Positions 27,975 through 37,143 are shown, counted from the first letter of the stretch. The stretch is DNA of 64,000 nucleotides from Chloroflexota bacterium (GCA_029265355.1 JAJUJL010000013.1:83827-147826); one strand, 5' to 3'. The notes: a model not told the origin generated them from the letters alone. Numbers and translations are program-made.

Positions 27975-28009
27975 TTCAGTGCCTCAGTGCTATCAGTGCC
28001 TCAGTGATC
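27975..28009. repeat. Family E dispersed repeat (tape measure stop)
   Basis: CAGTGCCTCAGTG twice. The tape measure TGA lies at its edge. Confidence 0.65.
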
Positions 28010-30281
28010 ATGCACCCGAATACTGCGCTCCCGCCCGCGCGCTCCGGCTCACCTGATCCTGCAGCGCCATCGCCACCTCCGCATACACGTCGCCAGGCTC
28101 CCCGCCTCCCATCACCACAATATCCCCATACAACGTTACGCTTCCCCCACCTCCACCGCCCTGTGCCCCAAATCCCTGCGCCTGCTGGTTATTCAAAATC
28201 ATTCCGCTTGTCCAGGGCACAAATATTTCCGGCCCCATCTCACCCACCAGGTAAGGCCAACCGCGCCCGATCGGACCACCCGCGGCTTTCTCCCTTTTGC
28301 CTGGCTTTCGTATCGGGATGTTTCCCCGGTTCGGATCGGTCAATGGTGGCAAACCAGGAGGCAATGTACCCTCGTAATTTACCTTCACATTAATAATCCA
28401 TTCCGTTCCCGTGATCTGATCCAGCGCGCCCTGGATACCATCCGTCCCCAATATATAAGTTTTGGCATCCTCTGCCGTAATCCCCAGCGTGCTCGAAATG
28501 TTTGCCGCTGCATCATCGATATTCAACTTTCCCAGCTCGACCTGCATATCCTCCGTCGCCTTATACAGCTCCCCGGCCCACACCTCCGCCTCTGCCGGCG
28601 TAATCGCCCCCGACTCCAAACCACCCTTCAGCGCCTCGAATGCCGCCTGGATTCGCCACCCGCCCGCCTGGAACCACTTCAAATCCTCGATGAAACCCGC
28701 AATCGGGCTGCTCAGCTCCCCGCTCATCAGATCCAACACATTCTTAATCGGTCGCTGCGCTTCCTCCGCCTTCTTCTTCGCATCCGCCAGTTGTGCATTC
28801 ATCACGCTCAAGCCGGAAATTAACCGCGCCGACTCCACCGGCGTATACATCAAATCCCCCATCGCCTGCGCCGCGTTCTCCGCCTGCGTTTTTGTCCGGC
28901 TAAGCTCCTCTTTATACTCTTCCAGTGTTCGCTTCCCATCCACTGTCGCCTGAGAAGCCCTGGAAGCCGCCTCCGCCCTCAGCTCCTCTACCCGCGCCGT
29001 CGACTCGATCTCATCCCGCAATTGCCGGTACAAGTCTGTCTGGTCGATCAGCTCCCCGCCCATTCGCTGGTAAGCCCGTACCTCCCCATCCACCAGCATC
29101 GTAATGAACTTCATCCCCCCGATCAATTCATCTTGCTTCGTCAGATTTGCCGTCAGAGTATTCGCCAGCGAAACCCCCGCCGGCGCCAGCCTCATTTTCC
29201 ACGCATCCGCCAGGTTCGTGCTTGCCGTCTCCCAGCGCTCGAACGCCGTTGCATTATCCGCTGCCAGCCCGCCCGCCGCCGCAATCTGCCGCTGCCCGTC
29301 CGCAATCGTCGCATTCAACAGCGCCTGCGTCTGCTCCTGCTTCGTCAGCTCATCCGCGCTCTTCCCGATCTGCTCCGCATACCGCTTGTACGTCGCCTCG
29401 GCATCCAGCACAATACCCAGGTTATCCAAAATCATCGGGCTGGCCCGCCCGATACCCGTCACGATATCGCTGAACGCCTGGCTTGTGCTCAACCCCATCG
29501 CCCGCCCGCGAAATGAAGCCACCTCCATCAACTGCCCCAACTTCTCCGAATCGCCCCCCAACCCCAGCATCATCGCCCGGTTCGCGCTTAACATCAGCTC
29601 GCTGTTGCTGATCGTATTCAAGCTCGCCTGGCGCAGCTTATCCATCAGCACATCGTAAGAGCTGTCCAGGCCCGTCGCCAGGTTCGTCCCCGCCTCCTCA
29701 AGCCGCTGTAAATTGGCTCCCGCCGCCGCAAAATCCAACCCCTTATTGACCGCCGCCCCCACCCCCACCACCACCCCGGTCACCACCGCCAGTTTACTCG
29801 CCAGCGCCGGCAGGTTGCCGATCAACCCCTGGATACCGCCTTGCGCCACCTCATTCTGCCGCGCCCACTCGCCCCACGCCTTCCCCGCCTCGCGCGTCGT
29901 CATCGTCCCATCTTTGACCGCCTGCGCCAGCTCACGCGACTTCGCTGCCCCCATCGCTGACACTCGCGCCGCCTGCATTTGCCGCGTCGAATAAATCCCC
30001 GTCGCCCCCGTCAGCCTGGCGATCTGCGAAGTCCCCAGCCCCACCTCCTGGCTCGCCTTGCTCATCATCTCCCCAAAATCGGAGACCGTTACCTTACCCG
30101 CCTTCAGCCCGCCCAGGAACTGCCCCGTGAACTGCGTGTTGAACTTCTGCATCCCCGCCCCGGCAGCGCCGAATCCATTGCTCAGCGTTCCCGCCGTCTT
30201 GCGCGCGTCGCTCTCGAGCTGCGTAAACGCCGCCCGCGCCTGGTTCCTCGCACTTAAGACAATCTGCTCATTAATCGCCAT
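28008..30281 (-). CDS. Tail tape measure protein
   Basis: The 757-aa protein begins MAINEQIVLSARNQARAAF and has the Ala-rich helical pattern of tape measures. A hydrophobic segment around residues 165-185 (ASKLAVVTGVVVGVGAAVNKG, here a possible membrane-inserting stretch) and long coiled coils follow. It sets tail length and helps DNA entry. It follows the frameshifted chaperone gene, as in lambda-like siphoviruses. Confidence 0.88.
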   Translation of the reverse strand: MAINEQIVLSARNQARAAFTQLESDARKTAGTLSNGFGAAGAGMQKFNTQFTGQFLGGLKAGKVTVSDFGEMMSKASQEVGLGTSQIARLTGATGIYSTRQMQAARVSAMGAAKSRELAQAVKDGTMTTREAGKAWGEWARQNEVAQGGIQGLIGNLPALASKLAVVTGVVVGVGAAVNKGLDFAAAGANLQRLEEAGTNLATGLDSSYDVLMDKLRQASLNTISNSELMLSANRAMMLGLGGDSEKLGQLMEVASFRGRAMGLSTSQAFSDIVTGIGRASPMILDNLGIVLDAEATYKRYAEQIGKSADELTKQEQTQALLNATIADGQRQIAAAGGLAADNATAFERWETASTNLADAWKMRLAPAGVSLANTLTANLTKQDELIGGMKFITMLVDGEVRAYQRMGGELIDQTDLYRQLRDEIESTARVEELRAEAASRASQATVDGKRTLEEYKEELSRTKTQAENAAQAMGDLMYTPVESARLISGLSVMNAQLADAKKKAEEAQRPIKNVLDLMSGELSSPIAGFIEDLKWFQAGGWRIQAAFEALKGGLESGAITPAEAEVWAGELYKATEDMQVELGKLNIDDAAANISSTLGITAEDAKTYILGTDGIQGALDQITGTEWIINVKVNYEGTLPPGLPPLTDPNRGNIPIRKPGKREKAAGGPIGRGWPYLVGEMGPEIFVPWTSGMILNNQQAQGFGAQGGGGGGSVTLYGDIVVMGGGEPGDVYAEVAMALQDQVSRSARAGAQYSGA

Positions 30282-30307
30282 CGTTCACCTTGCAGTTCCG
30301 ATAATAC

Positions 30308-30888
30308 TTATTGCCTGTTCCGCAATTCTTCCACCCAGCCCACCGTCTCCGCCTGGTCAGGCGTCATCTTCTCCAGGTCTTGCCCATATTGCTGGTAAGC
30401 GCGGTAAACATGCAGCAGCATCAACGCAGATCGCAGCTCCTGCACGTTCACCTCGTCAAGCTCCCACGGCTTGATGGCCCAATTCGTGCGCTCGCATAAT
30501 AGCGCTCGCTCAAGGTCACTTGGAATATAGCGGCTGGCGGAATCATCCTCATCCAGCCCGGCCTCCGCCGCCGCTACAATCCGTTTGGGTCAGGCTGCCC
30601 CGCCCGGTTATATGCCTCCAGGAACGCCACCCCTACAATCCAGCGCACCATCACCGGCTCCAGCTCGTCGAAAGCCGCCGCACCCGCCTTGAACTCCAGC
30701 GGCTGCCCGTCAGCCCGCAGATTCCAACCCGCAATCCGCTCACTGACCACCTTCGACGCCTCTGAGCTGCTGCGCGCCTCTTCCCACGTTCGCAAGTGCT
30801 TAAACTTCCAGCCCGCCGCCTTAAAATCCACGTGCAGGCCATCGCACCCATCCAACTCGCAATCGATCCGGATCACACCCTCAGCCAT
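30308..30888 (-). CDS. Tail assembly chaperone GT-type fusion made by -1 frameshift
   Basis: The zero-frame ORF ends at 30574. A -1 shift at the slippery heptamer C CCA AAC (30583-30589) opens a second frame running to TAA at 30308-30310, with no stop in between. The fusion would be about 193 aa: 102 from the first frame and 91 from the second (ending TVGWVEELRNRQ). The second frame has no start codon of its own before its conserved-looking part. This matches the gpG/gpGT arrangement that precedes the tape measure gene in siphoviruses. Confidence 0.82.
30574..30888 (-). CDS. Tail assembly chaperone, G-type short form
   Basis: The unshifted product is 104 aa (MAEGVIRIDCELDGCDGLHV...) and stops two codons after the slippery site. 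It is helical in its second half (DELEPVMVRWIVGVAFLEAY). In lambda-like phages the short form is made in excess and both forms coat the tape measure during assembly. I infer the same here from position and the frameshift signal. Confidence 0.75.
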   Translation of the reverse strand: MAEGVIRIDCELDGCDGLHVDFKAAGWKFKHLRTWEEARSSSEASKVVSERIAGWNLRADGQPLEFKAGAAAFDELEPVMVRWIVGVAFLEAYNRAGQPDPNGL

Positions 30889-30898
30889 AACCCACTCC

Positions 30899-31336
30899 TT
30901 ACACAGTACCCCAGGCCGGAGCCGTCGAGCCGTAAACCCGCAGGCTGGCGGTTAAGGAAACCTTCCCCTTCGGCGTCGCAGAGATGTTCATCTTCTGCAC
31001 CCAGAACTCACCCTCGAACTCTGGATCACCGGTGGTCGGCGTGGCATTCTGCCCGACCTGCACCGTCAGCGTCCTGCCAGCGTATGTTCCCAGGCTGCCC
31101 TTCAGCACGGTATAAATTCCCGTGGTCGCCGCTGGGTTGAAATTTGCCTGGATCTCCACCGGAAACGACGGCAGGCCTGGAATGCTGTTCTCAGCGCCCT
31201 CGCCAAAACCGGTCACATCCAGCTCCCCGTACTCATCCGGAACATCGATACTTTCGATGTCTGCGCTCACATCCCGCGCCGTCCCACCCGAGTCATCAAG
31301 CAACACTTTCAAAAACCGACCTGCTAACTTTGCCAT
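30899..31336 (-). CDS. Tail tube-like protein (145 aa)
   Basis: GGAGG precedes the ATG. It has the beta-sandwich pattern of siphovirus tube proteins (VPDEYGELDVTGFGEGAEN, FNPAATTGIYTVLKG, TASLRVYGSTAPAW). Its close copy forms the N-terminal part of the protein at 22549-23517. A larger relative lies just upstream at 31505-32233. It is therefore one of three related tail proteins. Confidence 0.75.
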   Translation of the reverse strand: MAKLAGRFLKVLLDDSGGTARDVSADIESIDVPDEYGELDVTGFGEGAENSIPGLPSFPVEIQANFNPAATTGIYTVLKGSLGTYAGRTLTVQVGQNATPTTGDPEFEGEFWVQKMNISATPKGKVSLTASLRVYGSTAPAWGTV

Positions 31337-31360
31337 CTCAAGCCTCCTTCTAAATCCCTC

Positions 31361-31396
31361 CCCCCTTCCCTTCAGGGAAGAAGTAGGGGGTTAGGT
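31361..31396. repeat. Family B dispersed repeat (between tail tube genes)
   Basis: A diverged copy; the right arm has AAGAAGTAGGGGG. Confidence 0.7.
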
Positions 31397-31443
31397 CTGT
31401 TTTGATAATCGGCCTTACCAGCCGCCTACATCTGCATACATCC

Positions 31444-31461
31444 TGTCCATATCAATGGACA
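31444..31461. promoter_or_regulatory. Inverted repeat between the two tail tube genes
   Basis: TGTCCAT and ATGGACA flank ATCA. A TGCATACA half-site like those at the 50.8-kb promoter lies just before it (about 31435). It may be an operator or a small RNA hairpin. Confidence 0.35.
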
Positions 31462-31476
31462 CTTGTCCAAAAAAAA

Positions 31477-31506
31477 CTCAGTGCTCTCAGTGCCTCAGTG
31501 ATGATC
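31477..31506. repeat. Family E dispersed repeat (major tail stop)
   Basis: CAGTGCTCTCAGTGCCTCAG, ending 1-2 bp before the TGA of the major tail gene. Confidence 0.65.
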
Positions 31507-32233
31507 AATTCCTCGCCAGCACCACCGCCAGCTTAAAACTATCTCCCGCGCTCCCCGTGCGCGTCGCCACCGCCCGCACATACCGGTCAACCGTCCCCGT
31601 CACCGCAATCCGCTCGCTGCCCCGCACCGTCCCATTTAGCGTGAACGTGATCAAATCCGCCCACGTGCTGTTATCCGGCGCATCTTGCAGCTTCACCACA
31701 TACGTATCCGTCGATGTCGGCGTCAACACCTCCAGATACCCGCTCGCTCCATTCGCCGAGCTTGCCGCGTTATCCACGCTGGTGAAGTTCGTCGTAGCCG
31801 TGATCGTCGTATTCGCCTGCACGATGCCATTTACGTCCGGCTTCTGCCCCGCCCCCAGGAACTTTGCGTTCGCAATCACCGCATTTTTAACCGTTATCGG
31901 CGTCGTATAAGCGAACTCCTTGCACAGCAGCGCAAATGCCCCATCCCCGATCGTCGGCGCCGCATTATTCCCGAACAGCGCCATGAACACCTTATCCGTA
32001 TACCCGCCCGGCGATTTCAGCGCATCATGGCTCTGGTTTGCCACCGGATCCAAGAACGTGGTAATATTCGCCTCCCCTCTGGGCACCCCTGGCCCGCTGT
32101 TCTCCGAGCCATCCCCGAACGCTGCCAAATCCAGCTCGCCGTACTCAGCGATTGCATCCACCTGGTTGGATCGTCCGGTCAAGTCATACCCTGCAAAATA
32201 AATCTGTGTAAAACGTCCTGCCGTTCCGCTCAT
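31505..32233 (-). CDS. Major tail protein, probable
   Basis: The 242-aa product starts MSGTAGRFTQIYFAGYDLTG at 32233 behind GGAGG, overlapping the previous stop. The first half shares the tube-protein pattern with its neighbours (AEYGELDLAAFGDGSENSGPG). The second half is an added Ig-like domain (TSTDTYVVKLQDAPDNSTWA, GTVDRYVRAVATRTG). It lies directly after the tail terminator-like gene, the usual slot of the major tail protein. Confidence 0.75.
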   Translation of the reverse strand: MSGTAGRFTQIYFAGYDLTGRSNQVDAIAEYGELDLAAFGDGSENSGPGVPRGEANITTFLDPVANQSHDALKSPGGYTDKVFMALFGNNAAPTIGDGAFALLCKEFAYTTPITVKNAVIANAKFLGAGQKPDVNGIVQANTTITATTNFTSVDNAASSANGASGYLEVLTPTSTDTYVVKLQDAPDNSTWADLITFTLNGTVRGSERIAVTGTVDRYVRAVATRTGSAGDSFKLAVVLARN

Positions 32234-32712
32234 CAAATCACCTCCTGCGGATGCACCAGCAGCTCCGCATAATGGCATAATACCCCGGCGAACATTCGAT
32301 GCTCCATCGTCGCCAGGCTGACCACCGGCTCCTCCCGCTCCAAAACCGCGCTTTGCAGCGTTGTACTTGCCTCCAGCGCCGTCATCACCGCCAGCACCAG
32401 CGCAGCAAACGTCTTCTCCGTCGCCGCGCTGTCATCAACCGCCAGATACCCCCGGATGCGGTACGTATACCGCACCCAGATCGTCCCCGTCGTGCCACCC
32501 CCCTCGAACCCGATCACCTCCTGCTGCACCTGCTGCAGGCTGATCTCCCACGCCCGCAGTTGGTCCACCCCGCCAATCGTCGCCTTATACAAAGCCAGGA
32601 GCTGCGCCCAATCGTCCATCCAGCGCGTATAATCGTGCACCTGCCCAATATTCGTCACCCCTTGCAGTACACTCTTGATCGCAGCCCGGTACGTCGTCTC
32701 ACTGTAAGCCAT
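32233..32712 (-). CDS. Tail terminator/completion-like protein
   Basis: The 159-aa protein MAYSETTYRAAIKSVLQGVT has an alpha/beta pattern with strands around VIGFEGGGTTGTIWVRYTYR. Its size and location between the HK97 gp10-like gene and the major tail gene fit a tail terminator. Recognition is by context more than by sequence. Confidence 0.55.
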   Translation of the reverse strand: MAYSETTYRAAIKSVLQGVTNIGQVHDYTRWMDDWAQLLALYKATIGGVDQLRAWEISLQQVQQEVIGFEGGGTTGTIWVRYTYRIRGYLAVDDSAATEKTFAALVLAVMTALEASTTLQSAVLEREEPVVSLATMEHRMFAGVLCHYAELLVHPQEVI

Positions 32713-32726
32713 CTTTATGCCTTAAA

Positions 32727-32784
32727 AATCTGTGACATCTGTGTAATCTGTGGAAAAATCTTTATCTGCGAAAATCTGCGGATT
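32727..32784. repeat. Family D dispersed repeat
   Basis: Tandem ATCTGTGTAATCTGTGG and ATCTGCGAAAATCTGCGG units between two tail genes. Confidence 0.65.
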
Positions 32785-32788
32785 GTAT

Positions 32789-33358
32789 TTATCCCGCATC
32801 CTGCCTCAACCTCGCCACAACCTTCTCCGGCACCTGGTTCCAAATCCGCTCCACCCCACTCTGCCCGCCCTCATTCCACGCCCGCTCGAACATATGCGCA
32901 CCCTGCGTCCCATAGCGCGCAATCTTCGCCCGTACCGCCTTCGCAATCATCAGCGCATCCTCCCCCGGAAACTTCCGCATCGCCCACATCTCCAACGGCG
33001 CCAGCGGCGGCCAGTGCGGCCTGGTACCCTCTTCCACCCAATCCACATACGCGCTGGGCATCGCTGCCCCGGCCGCCCCACCGCCTGGACCATCTCCCGC
33101 ACCCACCAAACCGCGCAGCTCGTCGATCGTGCTCGACTTCTCGAAACCATACGGCCAGGAAATCGCCGACCGCAGCAAGCCATAATTGACCGGCGCCCGC
33201 GCCGCAGCCATCCCCGTCAGCAGCATCCCGCTCTCATCCATCGCCTCCCCCATCACCTCCTCGATGTAATCCACCACACCCGGCAGTGCATCAGCAAGCC
33301 TCAATAGCTCGCTAACATCGATGTCAACCGTAAAAAAAGCATCCTTTACTTCAGGCAT
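32789..33358 (-). CDS. HK97 gp10-like head-tail joining protein
   Basis: The 189-aa protein contains the gp10-like core: a helix with MDESGMLLTGMAAARAPVNYG followed by LLRSAISW, then SAYVDWVEEGTRPHWPPLAP. The latter resembles the YA..VEFGT..M.P.P motif of HK97 gp10 relatives. It helps attach the tail to the head. Confidence 0.75.
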   Translation of the reverse strand: MPEVKDAFFTVDIDVSELLRLADALPGVVDYIEEVMGEAMDESGMLLTGMAAARAPVNYGLLRSAISWPYGFEKSSTIDELRGLVGAGDGPGGGAAGAAMPSAYVDWVEEGTRPHWPPLAPLEMWAMRKFPGEDALMIAKAVRAKIARYGTQGAHMFERAWNEGGQSGVERIWNQVPEKVVARLRQDAG

Positions 33359-33365
33359 CTTAAAA

Positions 33366-33394
33366 CCTTCGCGTCTTAGCGCCTTCGCGGTTCA
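33366..33394. repeat. Family C dispersed repeat (connector gene stop)
   Basis: Core TTAGCGCCTTCGCGGTTCA. The TGA of the connector-like gene is its last triplet. Confidence 0.65.
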
Positions 33395-34597
33395 TCTCTT
33401 TGACTTCCGGTGGAACAGAAAATCTGCTCCCACCTCATACGCATAATCGATATCCGCCAGCGCCTGCCCGGGCTGCTTCTGCTCCTGCCCGATACCCGCC
33501 AGCATCTCATAACTCTTGCGGAACCGGTTCGCCAGGCTCAAATAAACATCCGCCTGCGTCCGCCGCTCCACACTGTCCGCTGCGATGCTCGAGGCTCGCT
33601 TCTGCCCATAGCGGGTCGCCAGCCATTCACAGCTCACACTTGCCGCCAGGTTGCATACCGCCTCAAAATGCCCCATCGGCAAATCGATTAGCGCATCACT
33701 CGCCTCAACCCATACATATGACTTGCTGATTGCCAGGCGCACCGTCTCCGTGCTCGCCGGCGCATAACCGATCAATCGCAGCCACTCCCCAGCCTCCGTC
33801 TCGTAAACGGTAAACTCTTCCTTCTCCAACTCCTGCGGATCCTCGTTGCTGCTGATCGAAGCTGCCGGGTATTCCACACCGTCCACGCTCGAGACGCCTT
33901 CCCGCCAACCCGGAACACTGGCCACGACCTCCAAAATTCCCGCGCTGTCCGTACCATACGCGCTCCACGCACTCCCGTTATACGTACTCACTGTCGCCGT
34001 CACACTGCTCTGGTCCACCCCCAGGATCACCTCCGCCGAACCATTCGCATACGTATACCCAGAACTTCGCAGCACCGCATGATAATCGCCTGCCGGAAGC
34101 TCGTAGATCGTCCCAAATGTAAACCGCACCCGGTCATAACGACCCAGCGGCGCGCCATCCACGCCATCCAAATCAAGCGCCTCCGAGCTGACAACCAACT
34201 GGTCTGGAAGATCACTCCCGTTATCCGTCTTGACATCCACCAGCAGCGTCCCTGCCACCGTCGAGCCGGTTCTCCGCAGCCATAAGTTAATCCCGTGGAT
34301 CTCCATCCGCCGCGCCAGCGTGAACTTGATCCCCAACTGCGAATCCGCCCCGCTGCTCGTCAGATCGATCCCTGCATCCCTGCCCGTCTCATCCACATCC
34401 ACCACCCGGCCATAGAGCAGATAATAGGATTTACCGTCACCGGGAAACTCAACTGCCCGCCGCTCTGGCAGATCCCGGCTGTAACCACTGACCGCATGCC
34501 GAATTGCCAGATTGCGGTCAGCCTCGCTCAAATCGCTCGTCTCGATTCCCTGCAGCAGGCTGTCCAACCGAGAATTAAAAGCTGATAACTTAATCAT
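33392..34597 (-). CDS. Structural protein with inserted jelly-roll, connector position
   Basis: The 401-aa protein has helical ends: LQGIETSDLSEADRNLAIRHAV at the N-terminus and SLANRFRKSYEMLAGIGQEQ at the C-terminus. These resemble head-tail connector proteins. The middle 200 residues form a beta domain (INLWLRRTGSTVAGTLLVDV, LPAGDYHAVLRSSGYTYANG) reminiscent of choice-of-anchor or carbohydrate-binding jelly rolls. The TGA stop abuts a dispersed repeat. Confidence 0.6.
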   Translation of the reverse strand: MIKLSAFNSRLDSLLQGIETSDLSEADRNLAIRHAVSGYSRDLPERRAVEFPGDGKSYYLLYGRVVDVDETGRDAGIDLTSSGADSQLGIKFTLARRMEIHGINLWLRRTGSTVAGTLLVDVKTDNGSDLPDQLVVSSEALDLDGVDGAPLGRYDRVRFTFGTIYELPAGDYHAVLRSSGYTYANGSAEVILGVDQSSVTATVSTYNGSAWSAYGTDSAGILEVVASVPGWREGVSSVDGVEYPAASISSNEDPQELEKEEFTVYETEAGEWLRLIGYAPASTETVRLAISKSYVWVEASDALIDLPMGHFEAVCNLAASVSCEWLATRYGQKRASSIAADSVERRTQADVYLSLANRFRKSYEMLAGIGQEQKQPGQALADIDYAYEVGADFLFHRKSKR

Positions 34598-35505
34598 GAC
34601 AACCTCGCCATCTCCACCAATACCTTCTCAGCCGGTCGCCCCAAAATATCCGCATTCCGCCAATTGCTCAGCAGCGCGTAAGGCATATAAGCCTCACACC
34701 CCACCTCGCGCGCAATCCAACACATCCGCCCCAACCAGGCCGCCTGCGCCGCCAAATACTCCGGCGTTGCTTCCCCATCATGCAATAAATTTGCTTCCGT
34801 CACCCAAATTGGAAGCTGCGACCATCGCCGGATTGCCTTGATCTCCTCATCGAACTGCGGCGGATTGACCTGGCCCCACCCGTTATAAAAATGCACATTC
34901 AACTGATCCACGAACGCCAACCCGCCTCCGCTCACAAAATCCGAGAAGAAATCTGTTACATACGTCGTCAGCCCCATCGAGATCACCAACCGCGGATGAT
35001 CCCGTTTCAGCGCGTACGCCTGGCGCATGATCTCCAGGTACAACCCCGCATCTCCCAGGCAGCCGTAATGATCCTCGTAACCTGTCGCATTGTCCGGCTC
35101 ATTCATCACCTGCACATACACCAGCTCGCCGATCGATCGCGCCACCAGGTTAATAATCTCCACAAACCGCCCAATACACTCCGCCCGAATTGGCGAATCA
35201 CCTACCAACGCATCCTCCTGCGCCCACCTCGGAATGCCGAAGAAATTCACCAGCGCCGGGATACCCAGCCGTTTCGCCTCATACCACACGTGGAAATACG
35301 ACATCAAATAATCGAAATCCACCTGCCCCGGCTCCGGCTCGAACCTCGACCACAGAAAATTCGGCAGCCCCACCACCTGCAACCCCAGGTTAGCATACAC
35401 CTTTGCATCCAGTATCACACCCACCGAAGCCCCCACGCAAAAACCCTCCCGCTTGAGCAGCAGGCTCGGAGCTTTCAAAATTATCGGCATGTAAACCTGG
35501 GTCAT
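34594..35505 (-). CDS. Clan GH-A glycoside hydrolase-like protein
   Basis: The 303-aa TIM-barrel-type protein has the acid/base motif VQVMNEPDN and a later strand with a candidate nucleophile (LPIWVTEANLL), spaced as in clan GH-A (GH5/GH39-like). No signal peptide is seen. It overlaps the connector-like gene by ATGA, so it belongs to the late virion operon. The likely role is trimming host surface glycans, as a virion component or released enzyme. Confidence 0.65.
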   Translation of the reverse strand: MTQVYMPIILKAPSLLLKREGFCVGASVGVILDAKVYANLGLQVVGLPNFLWSRFEPEPGQVDFDYLMSYFHVWYEAKRLGIPALVNFFGIPRWAQEDALVGDSPIRAECIGRFVEIINLVARSIGELVYVQVMNEPDNATGYEDHYGCLGDAGLYLEIMRQAYALKRDHPRLVISMGLTTYVTDFFSDFVSGGGLAFVDQLNVHFYNGWGQVNPPQFDEEIKAIRRWSQLPIWVTEANLLHDGEATPEYLAAQAAWLGRMCWIAREVGCEAYMPYALLSNWRNADILGRPAEKVLVEMARLS

Positions 35506-35531
35506 CTAAAATCCTGTATCGATAATAAGAC

Positions 35532-36368
35532 TTAGCGGAACAAATCAACCTGTTCTTTCAGGCTCGCATTGCGCCAGCCCGTGTACCAGGTATAGCCCAG
35601 AACAACCTCGATAGCATAATGCGGTGCTTCGCCCAGCACCCAGGCGATGTACTCCGTCTGCAATTCCTCGAAGCGCGCTAAGTCGGAAGGCGGGTCGTCT
35701 GTCGCCGTGATCAGGTTCATCTCGGTCAGCCACAGCCGCGCACCTGGCAGGTATATCGTCATCAGGATTACTTTGCGGTCAAGGTCGTGACGGGGTATCC
35801 CCGGCATGCCGTCCCAATAGCCCGCGTAATCGTGGAAGCCCGCCGCGTAGACGGGCATTGCGCCAAGTTGCGCCAGAAACGCCTCGCTATTTTTATGCAA
35901 CATAAAGCCGGTCACTAGCTTGCATCCTGGACATGCCTTCGCCACAGCCCGGACAAGTGCGCCGTAGGCTGGCGCTCTCGCCTCCCCCCAACAGCCGAAA
36001 AACTCAGCCGCCCCGCAGTAATCTGTGTCCGGCTCGTTCCAGGGCACAATATAATCCGCCCCGGTCAAGCGTTCCATATTCGCCGCCCATGCCGCCCAAA
36101 CAGGAATAGCCGCATCGGTCAGCCCGCCCAGCGGGTGCATCATCCAGGCGGGCGCGCCGTGCAGTATCACGCCACACATGCTACCCAGGGCGTGTATCTC
36201 TGCGCACCGGGCAGCCCACCATGCCGGATCGTCGCCGTAGCTCAGGTTAGCAAGCGCCTGCACAGCCACACTGGGTAGCGGCTTGTCAGCCTCGATGTTT
36301 ATGCCGCGGATAACCGGCGTATGAATAAGAAGCGGAATAAAAATCAACCAGGTCAATCTTGCCCCCAT
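35532..36368 (-). CDS. Second clan GH-A glycoside hydrolase-like protein with N-terminal hydrophobic segment
   Basis: The 278-aa protein starts with a signal-like segment (MGARLTWLIFIPLLIHTPV). It carries the paired motifs VPWNEPDTDY (acid/base Glu) and ARLWLTEMNLI (nucleophile Glu). It is only distantly similar to the neighbouring hydrolase, so this is not a simple recent duplication. Its start overlaps the LamG gene by 16 bp. Confidence 0.62.
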   Translation of the reverse strand: MGARLTWLIFIPLLIHTPVIRGINIEADKPLPSVAVQALANLSYGDDPAWWAARCAEIHALGSMCGVILHGAPAWMMHPLGGLTDAAIPVWAAWAANMERLTGADYIVPWNEPDTDYCGAAEFFGCWGEARAPAYGALVRAVAKACPGCKLVTGFMLHKNSEAFLAQLGAMPVYAAGFHDYAGYWDGMPGIPRHDLDRKVILMTIYLPGARLWLTEMNLITATDDPPSDLARFEELQTEYIAWVLGEAPHYAIEVVLGYTWYTGWRNASLKEQVDLFR

Positions 36369-37054
36369 GTTCCGCCAGTAATCGTGCCGTTATTATTATT
36401 CACGCTTATATCATCCGCGGCCGTACCGGTTCCCTCATTAAGCGGCGCAAGTAGTATTGTGTTAGCATCAATGGCCGGGGTTGTTTTGCGGGCCGGTGGG
36501 GTAAAGTTGGTATTGTATCCGAGCTGATTGCCAGTCGATATCCGCAACCATCCATGCTTGCCGGTATGATAATTTGTCCAGCCTTCGCCACGTTTGCCCA
36601 GGAACAGCGAATAGCTCGCATCCGAAGGTATGCCACCGGATATATTTGTCTTGGTCGAATACGAAGAGGCCCAAGTGCCATTTATCGCAATCCAGTTGGT
36701 TGTGCCATCAAAATATAAGGCATAGTGAAACCAGACACCAGCGGCAGGCGTGCTGGTTGTTATCGCGGCAACAGCATTAGTAGTGACGCCTTTAATCGTA
36801 AATGAGAACGCTGCTCCGGCACTGTAAATCACCGCAAATCCCGCTGTTGCGACATTGACATCTGCTTTCGATATAAGATACTTGCTTGCCACGTTCTCAA
36901 AGTATGTCCAGCCATCAATCGTAAATGCTCCTGCCGTAGGAATATCATCTAAGCTGGCAGCACTGCCGAAGTTTACATACGTGCTAGTGCCGTTAAATAT
37001 CAAATACGGACGTTTCAACCCTCCCCCCAGCACCGTCATCAATGACATCCTCAT
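36353..37054 (-). CDS. LamG/concanavalin-like domain protein
   Basis: The 233-aa protein is a single jelly-roll: YLIFNGTSTYVNFGSAASLD, FTIDGWTYFENVASKYLIS, WFHYALYFDGTTNWIAINGT, and a C-terminal NTILLAPLNEGTGTAADD. This is the LamG_3-type layout. GGAGG precedes the ATG. It probably decorates the virion and binds carbohydrate. Confidence 0.75.
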   Translation of the reverse strand: MRMSLMTVLGGGLKRPYLIFNGTSTYVNFGSAASLDDIPTAGAFTIDGWTYFENVASKYLISKADVNVATAGFAVIYSAGAAFSFTIKGVTTNAVAAITTSTPAAGVWFHYALYFDGTTNWIAINGTWASSYSTKTNISGGIPSDASYSLFLGKRGEGWTNYHTGKHGWLRISTGNQLGYNTNFTPPARKTTPAIDANTILLAPLNEGTGTAADDISVNNNNGTITGGTWGQD

Positions 37055-37143
37055 CTTCCACCTCCGCGGATAACCGCCATTATCGGTACAGAATCACCGG
37101 CCATCGTCATCACCTTATCCACAATAAAGGCGGTCCCCCCGCC

